Origin: Methylotenera_A sp031369365
GTDB taxonomy: Bacteria > Pseudomonadota > Gammaproteobacteria > Burkholderiales > Methylophilaceae
DNA length: 12,047 nucleotides
Direction of reading: 5' to 3'
Assembly (NCBI GenBank): GCA_031369365.1
Contig: JANMOP010000034.1
Location: 1-12,047, forward strand
The position numbers and the translations under genes were made by a program. This document shows, in pieces, positions 1 through 8,247 of this stretch. Within the stretch, counting starts at the first letter, position 1, and each line of letters starts with the position of its first letter. The notes below the pieces were generated by a model. It ran no database searches and was not told the DNA's origin. It was given only the letters and a program-made list of their open reading frames with translations.

Positions 1-969
1 CGAGGCAAGACCAATGATTTTTTTGTCACTGTCTTTTAATACGGTATTATGCCATTCGCAAAAAATGGCTTCACCGTTTTTATGCGCTACTTTCTTTAAG
101 TTATTTTGGATTGCCTCTTGAGAGAGAAGCAACTGCACAGCCCCGTCTGGCGAGAGGCCTTCTAAATCGGATATTAGAAAGCTAATATGTTTACCTACCA
201 CTTCCTGATACTGATAGCCAAATATGCTAGTGCAGGCATTGTTCCATGAGGTGATATTTAAATCCGCATCCCATTCAATAACCCCCATAGGTGTATGCGC
301 CATATGCAAGCTTTGACGTTGTGATAACTCACTAATCGCCTTAGTTTGAGTCACCGCAGTAATACGAAGTGCAATATTGTCGAGCAAGCCTTGCGCCAAG
401 TTTTTACTTGCCATGGATACAAACACCACAAAGAAACTTGTTAATAATATGATTTCCTTGGCATAAGGGCTGTCGTGAATTAAAAAAGCAGGGATAGTAA
501 GGACAGCAAGGCCGCCAACAAAAGCTAACGCTGTACTGGTTCTAATAGCATAGGCAATGAGGCTACCTGCACTAATACCAGCTAAAACCAATGCTAATAA
601 TGCCTGTAGCAAAGTGTTGTTATGCGGAAATATGATTAAGCTAGCTGAACCCCAAGCTAACCCACAGAGTAAGCTTGATATATTGAAGCGCATAAGCCAC
701 TTTGGTGCCTGAAGTGCATTAAACTCATTTTTTTGAAATTTGGTGACCAAATATACCTTTTGGCCATAAGCTAGCAACATTAATGCAATCCAAATAATAG
801 TGGCTTTAATAGTGATGACAGCACTTAAGAGGGATAACAGCATGGCAGCTACCACAAATGTAGATATGGTCGCTTTATTTGAATCTTTGAAAAGCAACGC
901 AACTACTTCAGAAGAAACTCCATGCGCACTTTTACTTAGCTTGGTATGTAAATCGCTGCTATCTTGCAC
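1..969 (-). CDS. Membrane-bound PAS-domain sensor protein, C-terminus cut by window edge
   Basis: The minus-strand frame is open from position 987 to the left edge, so this is a 5' fragment of about 323 codons. I chose the GTG at 969-967, preceded by a GGGG-rich stretch. The in-frame stop at 990-988 limits any longer start. The next ATG, at 843, would delete a plausible cytoplasmic head ('SAHGVSSEVVALLFKDS') and cut into the first membrane helix. About six hydrophobic segments follow (roughly residues 33-52, 56-74, 95-114, 122-141, 146-164 and 171-188), then a linker helix. A PAS domain starts near residue 220, with the typical 'PMGVIEWDADLNITSWN' opening and a 'CEWHNTVLKDSDKKIIGLAS' end. This layout is typical of sensors whose output is GGDEF/EAL or histidine kinase, but the output domain lies outside the window and cannot be named. 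It is divergent from the response-regulator operon at 1307; a functional link is possible but unproven. Confidence 0.8.
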   Translation of the reverse strand, partial: MQDSSDLHTKLSKSAHGVSSEVVALLFKDSNKATISTFVVAAMLLSLLSAVITIKATIIWIALMLLAYGQKVYLVTKFQKNEFNALQAPKWLMRFNISSLLCGLAWGSASLIIFPHNNTLLQALLALVLAGISAGSLIAYAIRTSTALAFVGGLAVLTIPAFLIHDSPYAKEIILLTSFFVVFVSMASKNLAQGLLDNIALRITAVTQTKAISELSQRQSLHMAHTPMGVIEWDADLNITSWNNACTSIFGYQYQEVVGKHISFLISDLEGLSPDGAVQLLLSQEAIQNNLKKVAHKNGEAIFCEWHNTVLKDSDKKIIGLAS

Positions 970-1013
970 TAAAATCCCCGTTAAAGACTATTTTATGGAT
1001 TTAATTATTCCTA

Positions 1014-1019
1014 ATTATA
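1014..1019 (-). promoter_or_regulatory. Candidate -10 box (TATAAT) for the PAS sensor gene
   Basis: The minus strand reads TATAAT here, inside TATATAAT, about 45 nt upstream of the GTG start at 969. No good -35 hexamer lies 16-18 bp upstream. That would fit an activator-dependent promoter, or a chance match in AT-rich DNA. Confidence 0.35.
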
Positions 1020-1043
1020 TAGGAGTGACTTCATTGCTGATGG

Positions 1044-1065
1044 TTGCAAAAGTAAACTTTTGTAA
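1044..1065. promoter_or_regulatory. 22-bp near-perfect palindrome, candidate operator
   Basis: The sequence has perfect arms CAAAAGT and ACTTTTG (1047-1053 and 1056-1062) around a central AA. Beyond one mismatch, the outer TT/AA pair also matches, giving 9 of 10 complementary positions. No T-run follows closely on either strand, so a terminator is unlikely. It lies just upstream of the TATAAT candidate for the minus-strand sensor gene, at about -37 to -58 of the predicted transcription start. That is a usual place for an activator site. The bound regulator is unknown; the adjacent OmpR-type regulator usually prefers direct repeats, so it is not an obvious match. Confidence 0.4.
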
Positions 1066-1306
1066 ACATTAATTCATTTTTTTCATTAACCCGCCAGACC
1101 AAGCGGCATTCGTGCGTTGCTGTGTAAAATGCTATTGTGGTGCAATTAATTACATAGCTTTAGTCATTGCATAAATACTAGATTACTTTAACACATATGA
1201 ATTTTGCAGGCGCCAGTAAGAGGTCTTAATGATAATTACAGTATCTTTTAGTACAAGGCTATGACAAAATCATTACTAGGAACATTAATATAAAAGTGGT
1301 TAAAAA

Positions 1307-1990
1307 ATGAAAATAGCATTTTTAGAAGACAACATCGCTTTTGCACAACACATCGTTATGGCACTTGAGGCCGCAGGGCACGAGGTAGCGCATTTTACTT
1401 CAGGTCGTTTATGTTTAAATGCAGTCACAAGTAATCATTTTGATTTATGCTTATTCGACTGGGAAGTACCCGATATGAGCGGCCCAGAAGTGCTTTCAAG
1501 CTTAAAGCTGAAAGGTAATTTTCCGCCTACGATTTTTATGACAGGCCGCGATGCAGAAGAAGATGTTGTGCGGATGATTGAAGCGGGTGCAGATGATTAT
1601 ATTGTTAAACCGCCTAATTCCAGCGTTCTAATCGCTAGAGTTAACGCGCTTTATCGTCGCAACCATGCGAATGAAAATCAAGAGCCTGTGGTTAGTTATG
1701 GCAACTTGATGGTAGATTTTGAAAAAAGAAAATTTGTAATGAATGGTGAACCAGTCAAGCTGACAGAAAAAGAAACTGAGTTAGCTTTATACTTTTTCGC
1801 GCAAGTGGGAACTTTATTATCTAGAGCGCATTTGATCAAAGTAGTATGGGGTACCTCACCAGATATCGACACGCGAACTATCGATGTGCATGTGAGCCAT
1901 CTTCGTAGTAAGCTTAGCTTGTTGCCACAGCACGGGTGGCGCTTAATTTCGGTGTATCATCAAGGCTATCGGTTAGAAAAATTACAATAA
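1307..1990 (+). CDS. OmpR/PhoB-family response regulator
   Basis: This is a cytoplasmic two-component transcription factor of 227 residues, the normal length for the family. The receiver domain covers about residues 1-118. It has the acidic pair E7/D8, phospho-acceptor D51 in 'LFDWEVPDMSG', switch residue T79 in 'FMTG' and conserved K101 in 'VKPP'. A winged-helix DNA-binding domain occupies about 128-225, with 'KLTEKETELALYFF', the recognition-helix stretch 'RTIDVHVSHLRSKL' and the C-terminal wing 'GYRLEKL'. It is the first gene of a plus-strand set with the LysM/FecR protein (37 bp downstream) and the CHASE2 histidine kinase. That kinase is the likely phosphodonor by operon position. Target genes cannot be read from the sequence; autoregulation is likely but not shown. 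Confidence 0.93.
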   Translation: MKIAFLEDNIAFAQHIVMALEAAGHEVAHFTSGRLCLNAVTSNHFDLCLFDWEVPDMSGPEVLSSLKLKGNFPPTIFMTGRDAEEDVVRMIEAGADDYIVKPPNSSVLIARVNALYRRNHANENQEPVVSYGNLMVDFEKRKFVMNGEPVKLTEKETELALYFFAQVGTLLSRAHLIKVVWGTSPDIDTRTIDVHVSHLRSKLSLLPQHGWRLISVYHQGYRLEKLQ

Positions 1991-2027
1991 TGTTTTTAAT
2001 ATATTGTGAATTGTTTCTAGAAAATAA

Positions 2028-3680
2028 ATGCATATATCCAGTTTTTACATGATTAGGCGTTCTTTTAAAACAGTAAGTATTTTACTGTTTTTTGCATTTT
2101 CAGTGCAGCAAATCAATCACCCTACATTCGCAGCAGAAGTTTTATTTAAAGAGAATGAGCCAGAATGGCGCTATAGCGTGCGCCCAGGCGATAATTTAAT
2201 TCGTTTTGGCAAGCAGCATTTAATCAATCCAAATGATTGGTTAGTGCTACAAAAACTCAACCACATTAAAAACCCTCGGCACATGCAACTAGGGAAAATT
2301 CTGCGTGTACCCCTTAGCTTAGTTAAACAATTACCTGCACCTGCAGAAATTGTTTTGGCATCTGGGCAAGCGGGCATTTTAAAGGCAGATAAAAGCGTGC
2401 AGCCTGTTACGGCAGGCCAACAACTTACGGCAGGTACAGAGCTCATTACGGGCGAAAATAGCAAACTTAATATCAAGTTTGCTGATGGCTCTATTGTCAG
2501 CATGCAACCAAAATCCACCATGAAATTAGACACGTTGAGTATGTACAGCGGCGGTGGCATGGTGGATACCAAATTGCGTTTGCAACAAGGTAAAGTAGAA
2601 ACCGAAGCTAATCCTGAGCATCTGCAAGGCAATCAAATGCAGATTATCACGCCAACTGCAGTAGCGGCCATACGTGGTACTAAGTTTCGCGTTTCTGCTA
2701 ATGATGTCTCTATTAAGCAAGAAACCTTAGAGGGTAAAGTAGCATTGATGGCCGCAGGGCAAGAAGTGGCTGTAGATAAAGGCTTTGGTAGCTTATCGGA
2801 GGGTGGTAACGCGCCTTTGCCACCCGTATTATTGTTGCCTGCGCCAGCCACAGGCAATTTACCTATCAAACTAGAGGCTGTGCCAGTAGCGTTTAACATG
2901 CCTGCGCAAGAGGGCGCTGTGGCTTGGCTGGGTAAGGTTTCTAACGAGCCGCAATTTAATCGTATTTTGGATGAACAGCTCAGCCTAGGTTCAAACTTAA
3001 GATTTAGTGATTTACCAGACGGCAAATATTATTTAAAAGTGAGGGCTAAAGATAAGCAAGGCTTAGAAGGCTATGACGCCACCCATGAATTTAACTTAAG
3101 TGCACGGCCATTTGCGCCTGAGGTGGTTGCGCCAACACAGGCGGCCACCGTTAGAGAAGCTAACCCAGAATTAACTTGGACAAAAATTGAACATGTCAAT
3201 GAGTATTTGCTGGAACTGGCTAGGGATGCCGATTTCAAACAATTGTTAGATAGTCGGCGTGTGCCTGACACTGTCTATAAAATAGAAAGAAATCTTGAGC
3301 CAGGCCAATATTTTTGGCGTTTGGCAAGTATTGATAGCGCGACAGATAAAGTTCAAGATCAAGGCCCATACACGGCGGCTAGCAGTTTTACCTACAAAGC
3401 CAAACCCAATAAGCCAGACATTAGCCAGCTCAATGTAAAAGTGTTGCGAAATAAGGCGTATGTGCGCACCATAAATCCACCAGAGGGGCTGGTTTACGAA
3501 GCAGTATTACAAAATGAGGTGAATAAGCAAGCCAATGTATGGCACGCCACTGGTCTTAATGGTGAGTTTGATTTCTTGCTAAAAGAATACGGCCAGCAAA
3601 AACTATTATTGCGCTTGGTGGATACGGATGGCGTTACTGGGCCAGATGCGGTATGTGAATTTAATGCTTCGCCGCAGTAA
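2028..3680 (+). CDS. Exported LysM and FecR-domain protein
   Basis: The protein is 550 residues long and probably periplasmic. An N-terminal signal peptide ('RRSFKTVSILLFFAFSVQQINHPTFA', cleavage near residue 35-36) is followed by a LysM domain at about 47-95 ('YSVRPGDNLIRFGKQHL...LQKLNHI...LRVP'), a peptidoglycan-binding fold. A FecR-type domain follows at about 105-255, with the hallmark 'TPTAVAAIRGTKFRV' at 208-222. The C-terminal half (about 278-550) looks like two or three beta-sandwich, fibronectin-III-like repeats ('FSDLPDGKYYLKVRAKDKQGLEGYD', 'LEPGQYFWRLASID'). The ATG at 2049 (residue 8) gives a more standard signal peptide and may be the true start; neither start has a clear ribosome-binding site. 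Although FecR domains are known from anti-sigma regulators, there is no N-terminal anti-sigma region or sigma-factor neighbour here. Its place between a response regulator and a CHASE2 kinase suggests a periplasmic accessory or ligand for that kinase (inference). Confidence 0.88.
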   Translation: MHISSFYMIRRSFKTVSILLFFAFSVQQINHPTFAAEVLFKENEPEWRYSVRPGDNLIRFGKQHLINPNDWLVLQKLNHIKNPRHMQLGKILRVPLSLVKQLPAPAEIVLASGQAGILKADKSVQPVTAGQQLTAGTELITGENSKLNIKFADGSIVSMQPKSTMKLDTLSMYSGGGMVDTKLRLQQGKVETEANPEHLQGNQMQIITPTAVAAIRGTKFRVSANDVSIKQETLEGKVALMAAGQEVAVDKGFGSLSEGGNAPLPPVLLLPAPATGNLPIKLEAVPVAFNMPAQEGAVAWLGKVSNEPQFNRILDEQLSLGSNLRFSDLPDGKYYLKVRAKDKQGLEGYDATHEFNLSARPFAPEVVAPTQAATVREANPELTWTKIEHVNEYLLELARDADFKQLLDSRRVPDTVYKIERNLEPGQYFWRLASIDSATDKVQDQGPYTAASSFTYKAKPNKPDISQLNVKVLRNKAYVRTINPPEGLVYEAVLQNEVNKQANVWHATGLNGEFDFLLKEYGQQKLLLRLVDTDGVTGPDAVCEFNASPQ

Positions 3681-3695
3681 GGTCAAAAGTCACCT

Positions 3696-5627
3696 TTGAA
3701 AAAAATTGGCTTTAATGATTACATATCAACCGCATTAATATTGCTGGTGCTCACGGTTTTAATTCATACCACTGGTGTGTTTTCCAGGGTAGATAATTTA
3801 CTCTATGATATTGGTCAAAAGTTACACCGTCAAACTGCACCCACCGATGTTGTTATTGTGGCGGTTGATGAAAGTAGCTTATCACGGATTGGTCGTTGGC
3901 CTTGGTCAAGAAAGATACATGCCGATTTAATTAACCGCTTAAAGCAAGAAGGCGCAGCGGTAGTTGGCTTAGATATTATCTTTTCAGAGCCCGATTTAAA
4001 AGACAAGGATGCTGACAGAATTCTTTCTGACGCCATTCGCCAAGCCAAGAATGTGGTATTGCCCGTGCTGATTGAATCAACGCGCACCAACGGCCAAGTA
4101 ATAGAGTCTCTGCCTTTACCCATTTATGCTGAGAGTGCGGCAGATTTAGGCCGCGTGCATGTAGTGCTAGATGAGGATGGTATAGCGCGCAGTATTTATC
4201 TATTTGAGGGCATTGGCGCGCCTGTTTGGCAACACTTTGCACAGGCCATTTTGAATGTAGCACAACACCAACTATCAAAAAATAATTTCTCAGATGCAGA
4301 TCACGATGCAAAAAAAGCGAATGTGATTTCCTTGATACGCAAAGATCAGCGCAGAATTAACTTTTTAGGTGCTGCTGGGCACTTTCCCACTATTTCTTAT
4401 GTGCAAGTGATTAATGGTGAGTATCCTAAAGATTTGTTCAAAAATAAAATTGTATTAGTTGGCGGCACTGCACTAGGTCTTGGCGACCAGTTTCCTACAC
4501 CAGTTTCGTCATCATCACAGTTGATGCCTGGCGTGGAGTTTCATGCCAATTCGCTGGAATCTATTCGCACTAACAATTTAATAAAAACAGTTTCAAGCTC
4601 GATTGCATTACCAATATTGGCTTTAATTGCGCTACTGCCCTTGTTTTGGTTGCCAAGATTGTCTGCACTTTTAGGGCTACTTTTCACCTTATTTTCTTTT
4701 GCAGCAATTAGTTTAATTGCGGTAATCATGCCCCAACTAGCGGGTTTCTGGATTCCACCATCTGCGGCGCTTAGTGCAATTTTGTTGTCTTACCCAATAT
4801 GGAGCTGGCGCAAATTAGACGCGACTCGCAAGTACTTAAATTACGAATTAAGCTACTTAAAGGAGAATTTAATTGATTTGCCAAGGACTAAAAAAGCACT
4901 GAACTATGACAGTTTTGATGCGCGTATTGAGCAAGTCCGTGCTGCCAGTCAGCAGTTAAGATTTCTACAAAACGACCGTAAAGAAATGCTGGCTTTTATT
5001 TCACATGACCTACGAGCGCCAATAGCTAACGCCATGATGATTTTGGAAGAAAGCCATCATCCAGAGCATCGCTTACATGCCTCTTTGTCTCAAGCACTGG
5101 CTTTGGCAGAAGATTTTTTACAGGCATCGCGTGCAGAGATGATTGATAGCGCAAACTTTAAAGAAATCGACTACGCCAGCTTAACGCATCAGGCGATAGA
5201 CGACGCTTATGAAAGTGCTTTAAAGAAAAAAATTACGCTCGAAAGAGATATCTTAAATGGTATGGTTTGGGTGCATGGTAATTTTGGCTTGCTTCAAAGA
5301 GCCGTGCTCAATTTGATATTAAATGCAGTTAAATTTTCGCCTGCTAATTCCACTGTAAAAATCAGGCTAACTTTTTCAAATCAACAAGCGGTGATGAGCG
5401 TAATTAATACGGGGGCTGGCATACCTATAGATAAGCAACTATTTTTATTTAAACGCTTTAGCCGCGTCAGTTTCAATGAATCAGCTGCAGAAGGCACGGG
5501 TTTAGGTTTGTATTTTGTGCAAACAGTGGCAGAAAAACATCATGGCTTTGCCGAGGTAGAAAGCGATATTGACAAAGATACTTGCTTTAGTTTGCGGCTG
5601 CCAGTAATCAGTTTTGATCCGAATTAA
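3696..5627 (+). CDS. CHASE2-domain sensor histidine kinase
   Basis: This is an inner-membrane sensor kinase of 643 residues. The start is TTG at 3696, 15 bp after the previous stop. An AAGG sits about 13 nt upstream, and no better start precedes the first membrane helix (about 9-27). A periplasmic CHASE2 domain spans about 30-295 ('VDNLLYDIGQKLHR', 'VVIVAVDESSLSRIGRWPWSR', 'GLDIIFSEPD', 'VLVGGTALGLGDQFPTP', 'GVEFHANSLESI'). Three closely packed helices follow (about 301-370), then a helical linker (375-430). The dimerisation/phosphoacceptor domain has H437 in 'FISHDLRAPI'. The ATPase domain has an N-box 'LNLILNAVKFSP' (N543), a G1 motif 'NTGAGIP' with Asn in place of the commoner Asp, and a G2 motif 'GTGLGLYFV'. 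All parts needed for kinase activity appear present. It probably phosphorylates the regulator at 1307, with input from the envelope, perhaps through the LysM/FecR protein between them. Confidence 0.92.
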   Translation: MKKIGFNDYISTALILLVLTVLIHTTGVFSRVDNLLYDIGQKLHRQTAPTDVVIVAVDESSLSRIGRWPWSRKIHADLINRLKQEGAAVVGLDIIFSEPDLKDKDADRILSDAIRQAKNVVLPVLIESTRTNGQVIESLPLPIYAESAADLGRVHVVLDEDGIARSIYLFEGIGAPVWQHFAQAILNVAQHQLSKNNFSDADHDAKKANVISLIRKDQRRINFLGAAGHFPTISYVQVINGEYPKDLFKNKIVLVGGTALGLGDQFPTPVSSSSQLMPGVEFHANSLESIRTNNLIKTVSSSIALPILALIALLPLFWLPRLSALLGLLFTLFSFAAISLIAVIMPQLAGFWIPPSAALSAILLSYPIWSWRKLDATRKYLNYELSYLKENLIDLPRTKKALNYDSFDARIEQVRAASQQLRFLQNDRKEMLAFISHDLRAPIANAMMILEESHHPEHRLHASLSQALALAEDFLQASRAEMIDSANFKEIDYASLTHQAIDDAYESALKKKITLERDILNGMVWVHGNFGLLQRAVLNLILNAVKFSPANSTVKIRLTFSNQQAVMSVINTGAGIPIDKQLFLFKRFSRVSFNESAAEGTGLGLYFVQTVAEKHHGFAEVESDIDKDTCFSLRLPVISFDPN

Positions 5628-5662
5628 GCGCTTGAAACGAAAGAAATTTAGGCTACAAGCGC
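5628..5662. terminator. Weak inverted repeat between convergent genes
   Basis: Arms GCGCTTG (5628-5634) and CAAGCGC (5656-5662) enclose a 21-nt loop. They sit between the kinase stop and the last codons of glnD, where a bidirectional terminator would be expected. The loop is long and there is no T-run on either side, so termination is uncertain. Confidence 0.3.
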
Positions 5663-8235
5663 ACTAAATCATGCATTAACAACTCTATTTGAGCTGAAAG
5701 AAGCGCTTTGCCGTGCTTAGCGGAAATTAAAAAACTATCCTCAGCACGGTTACCCAATGTGTTAATTTTTGCATTATGCAAATCTACGCCATGTTGCAAA
5801 AAAATAAATGCCACTCTGGCAAGCAAGCCAGGGCGATCGCCAGCAACAATTTCTAATGTGTGATTAATGCCTTGTAATTCTTTATGAAGATTAATTTGTG
5901 TGGCAAATGGCATGTGCTTCACTTGGCGGCTAATACGACCCTCTAACGGCGTTTCTAGCGGTAATGTAGCGAGTAATTTTGTTGTCAATTCGGACTCGAT
6001 AAATTTCAACAATCCACTATAACTTACTGATTTACCTGATTGATCTAAAACAATAAAACTATTCAATGCATAGCGATGATTGGTAGTGTAAATTTTGGCT
6101 TGCACGATGTTATAAGCCATACGGTCAAAAAAGTTACATATTCGCGCAAATAAATCGTCTTGATCAAACGTGTAAATCATGACTTGAATACCATCGCCAC
6201 TTGGGCTTAAACGCGCTCGCACAATGGGCTTGGCGCTATTTACATGTGGTGTAAGTAGGCGACTTTGCCAAGCAACTTCATCTGGTACAAAGCGCACAAA
6301 ATAGTCAGCACCCACGTTATCCCATAACGCTTGATAAGATTGCGGTTGCAGCCCGTATTTATCGAGTTTAAGCCTAGCTTCTTGCTGCCTAGTTTCAATC
6401 ACTTGTTGCACGCTAAATGCCTCATCATTGAGCACGTGTTTAGCCGCATAAAATAAGCTTTCTAGCAAACGCGCTTTCCATGCGTTCCACACAATAGGGC
6501 TAGTGCCACGAATATCTGCAACAGTCAGTAAATACAAGGCTGTCAGACGCTTTTCTGTTTTTACAAATTTTGCGAATTGCTCAATAACATTCGGATCAGA
6601 CAAATCAGATTTTTGTGCAGTACTTGACATTTTGAGGTGCGCTTCCACCAGCCAAGTCACCAAGCTGGTATCTTCTTTAGGCAAATTGTGTAGTTTGCAA
6701 AACCGTCTAGCATCTTTTGTACCTAGAGTAGAGTGATCTCCACCACGACCCTTGGCGATGTCATGAAATAAGGCGGCAAGATAAAGTAAATGCGGTTTCT
6801 CAAACGCCGTAAATAACTGGCTGCAAAGCGGAAACTCATGTTTTAACTCAGGTTTTGCAAAGCGTCGCAAATTGGCCAGCACATTTAAAATATGCTCATC
6901 CACCGTATAAACATGGAATAAATCATGCTGCATTTGTCCGACAATTTTGCCAAAAGCGGGAATATATTGTCCCAAAATGCCGTAGTTATTCATGCGACGC
7001 AAGCTATGATTTACACCATGTGGTTGCGATAATATTTTTAAAAACAAGGCTTTATTTTCACTTAAGTCGCGAAAATCAGCATTCACGATTTTTTTCACAC
7101 GTTGTAGTTGACGTAGTAAATTTGCACTCATGCCCTTGAGCGTGGTGTGAAGTTGCAATAACAAAAAACTTTCTAAAATAGCAGATGGTTGCCGCTGCAA
7201 AAGTTGCGAAGATTTAGCCTCTAGTAAGCCATTTCGCGCTTCAAAGCGTGCGTTAATTGGCGTGATAATGGGTGTTTTTTTAGTTAATGTAAACTCTAAA
7301 GTTTTTGAGGTTATCTCATTGATTAGGCTAATAAATTTAACGCTTCTATAATAACTTTGCATCAATTGTTCGCTAGCGCGCTTTTGTGCATTGTTTACCA
7401 AGCCTAAATTGTCAGCCAGCTCATTTTGAAAGTCAAACAACAATCTGTCTTCGCGGCGTTTAGCTAAATAATGTAAGCGAATACGTAATGTTTGCAAATT
7501 GCGCTCGTGTAGCTTAATTTGGCGTAATTCGGTAGCGCTAATAATGTTGTTTTTAGCAAGTTCAGCCCAGTTTTTACCTAGTCGCTGACTTTGGGTCAGC
7601 CACAATATCATATGCAAATCGCGCAGGCCGCCGGGGCTTTCTTTAATATTGGGTTCTAAATTGTATGCGGTGTCATTAAATTTGGCGTGACGATGGTCTT
7701 GCTCTTTCAACTTTGCAGCAAAAAACTGTGTAGGTTGCATTAAATCGCCTACTGCCTTTATGAATAGCTGATAATTGGCCTTGCTGCCAGCCAGCAGGCG
7801 CGCTTCTAACAGGCTGGTTTGCACGGTCACGTCTTTAGCGGCTTCGCTCAGGCACTCATCCTGCGTACGTACGCTGTGACCTACGCTTAGACCAATATCC
7901 CACAACTGCCCAATGAGACCTTCAATCTGCTCATTTAAAACGTCGTCAGGCCGATCTGGCAGTAGAATCAGCAAGTCAATATCAGAATACGGAAACAGCT
8001 CCCCACGCCCATAGCCGCCCACAGCGATTAAGGCTACCCCCGCATGGATATTGGCTTGCAGCCATATCTGTTTTAGTAGCTTATCGATGAGTTGCGATTG
8101 TTTTTTTAATAGCTGGGCAGTATTTTTATGTTGAAAAAAATTGGTTTCAAGGGCCGCTTGTTGCGCTTGCAAATGAGCGCGTAGCATGTGTAAATTGTTA
8201 CGCCCAGCATGAGAGGCCTGTTTTTTATCTAACAT
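5653..8235 (-). CDS. glnD: Bifunctional PII uridylyltransferase / uridylyl-removing enzyme
   Basis: GlnD senses glutamine. It uridylylates PII signal proteins (GlnB/GlnK) when nitrogen is short and removes UMP when glutamine is plentiful, which controls GlnE and NtrBC. The protein has 860 residues, about the usual family length. The nucleotidyltransferase domain carries 'GGYGRGELFPYSDIDLLILL' (residues 73-92, catalytic D85 and D87). 'ESPGGLRDLHMILW' near 199-212 is a typical GlnD signature. The HD hydrolase domain (about 430-560) has H491/D492 in 'LFHDIAKGRGGDHS'. Two ACT domains follow at about 683-760 and 793-860, the second with 'EIVAGDRPGLLARVAFIF'. All catalytic motifs are intact. It starts with ATG 12 bp after the map stop and is very probably co-transcribed with it, as in E. 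coli (map-glnD). No strong ribosome-binding site is visible, so translation may be coupled. Confidence 0.97.
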   Translation of the reverse strand: MLDKKQASHAGRNNLHMLRAHLQAQQAALETNFFQHKNTAQLLKKQSQLIDKLLKQIWLQANIHAGVALIAVGGYGRGELFPYSDIDLLILLPDRPDDVLNEQIEGLIGQLWDIGLSVGHSVRTQDECLSEAAKDVTVQTSLLEARLLAGSKANYQLFIKAVGDLMQPTQFFAAKLKEQDHRHAKFNDTAYNLEPNIKESPGGLRDLHMILWLTQSQRLGKNWAELAKNNIISATELRQIKLHERNLQTLRIRLHYLAKRREDRLLFDFQNELADNLGLVNNAQKRASEQLMQSYYRSVKFISLINEITSKTLEFTLTKKTPIITPINARFEARNGLLEAKSSQLLQRQPSAILESFLLLQLHTTLKGMSANLLRQLQRVKKIVNADFRDLSENKALFLKILSQPHGVNHSLRRMNNYGILGQYIPAFGKIVGQMQHDLFHVYTVDEHILNVLANLRRFAKPELKHEFPLCSQLFTAFEKPHLLYLAALFHDIAKGRGGDHSTLGTKDARRFCKLHNLPKEDTSLVTWLVEAHLKMSSTAQKSDLSDPNVIEQFAKFVKTEKRLTALYLLTVADIRGTSPIVWNAWKARLLESLFYAAKHVLNDEAFSVQQVIETRQQEARLKLDKYGLQPQSYQALWDNVGADYFVRFVPDEVAWQSRLLTPHVNSAKPIVRARLSPSGDGIQVMIYTFDQDDLFARICNFFDRMAYNIVQAKIYTTNHRYALNSFIVLDQSGKSVSYSGLLKFIESELTTKLLATLPLETPLEGRISRQVKHMPFATQINLHKELQGINHTLEIVAGDRPGLLARVAFIFLQHGVDLHNAKINTLGNRAEDSFLISAKHGKALLSAQIELLMHDLVRL

Positions 8236-8247
8236 TGAAATTTAAAC

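Larger units (their letters stand above)
970..1306. other. Divergent intergenic region with regulatory potential
   Basis: These 337 bp separate the minus-strand PAS sensor from the plus-strand response regulator. An open frame on the plus strand (800-1072) overlaps the sensor's membrane-coding part and has no recognisable protein character, so I read the stretch as non-coding. It contains the palindrome at 1044-1065 and a minus-strand -10 candidate at 1014-1019. For the plus-strand operon I could not pick a convincing -35/-10 pair. The response-regulator start at 1307 has only a weak purine-rich stretch upstream (AAGTGG around 1294-1299). Confidence 0.6.

Noticed and set aside
800..1072. 90-residue plus-strand open frame
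   Set aside because: It runs antisense across the membrane-coding part of the PAS sensor, has no ribosome-binding site and no protein-family character.
2171..3025. Long minus-strand frames opposite the LysM/FecR gene
   Set aside because: They are Cys/Ser/Pro-rich antisense shadows of a gene with clear domain motifs.
2028..3680. FecR domain as evidence of an iron sigma/anti-sigma system
   Set aside because: There is no FecI-like sigma factor nearby, no N-terminal anti-sigma segment, and the neighbours are two-component proteins.
5280..5430. Asn in place of Asp in the G1 box of the histidine kinase (N571) as a sign of inactivity
   Set aside because: Asn occurs at this position in many active kinases, and the H, N and G2 motifs are intact.
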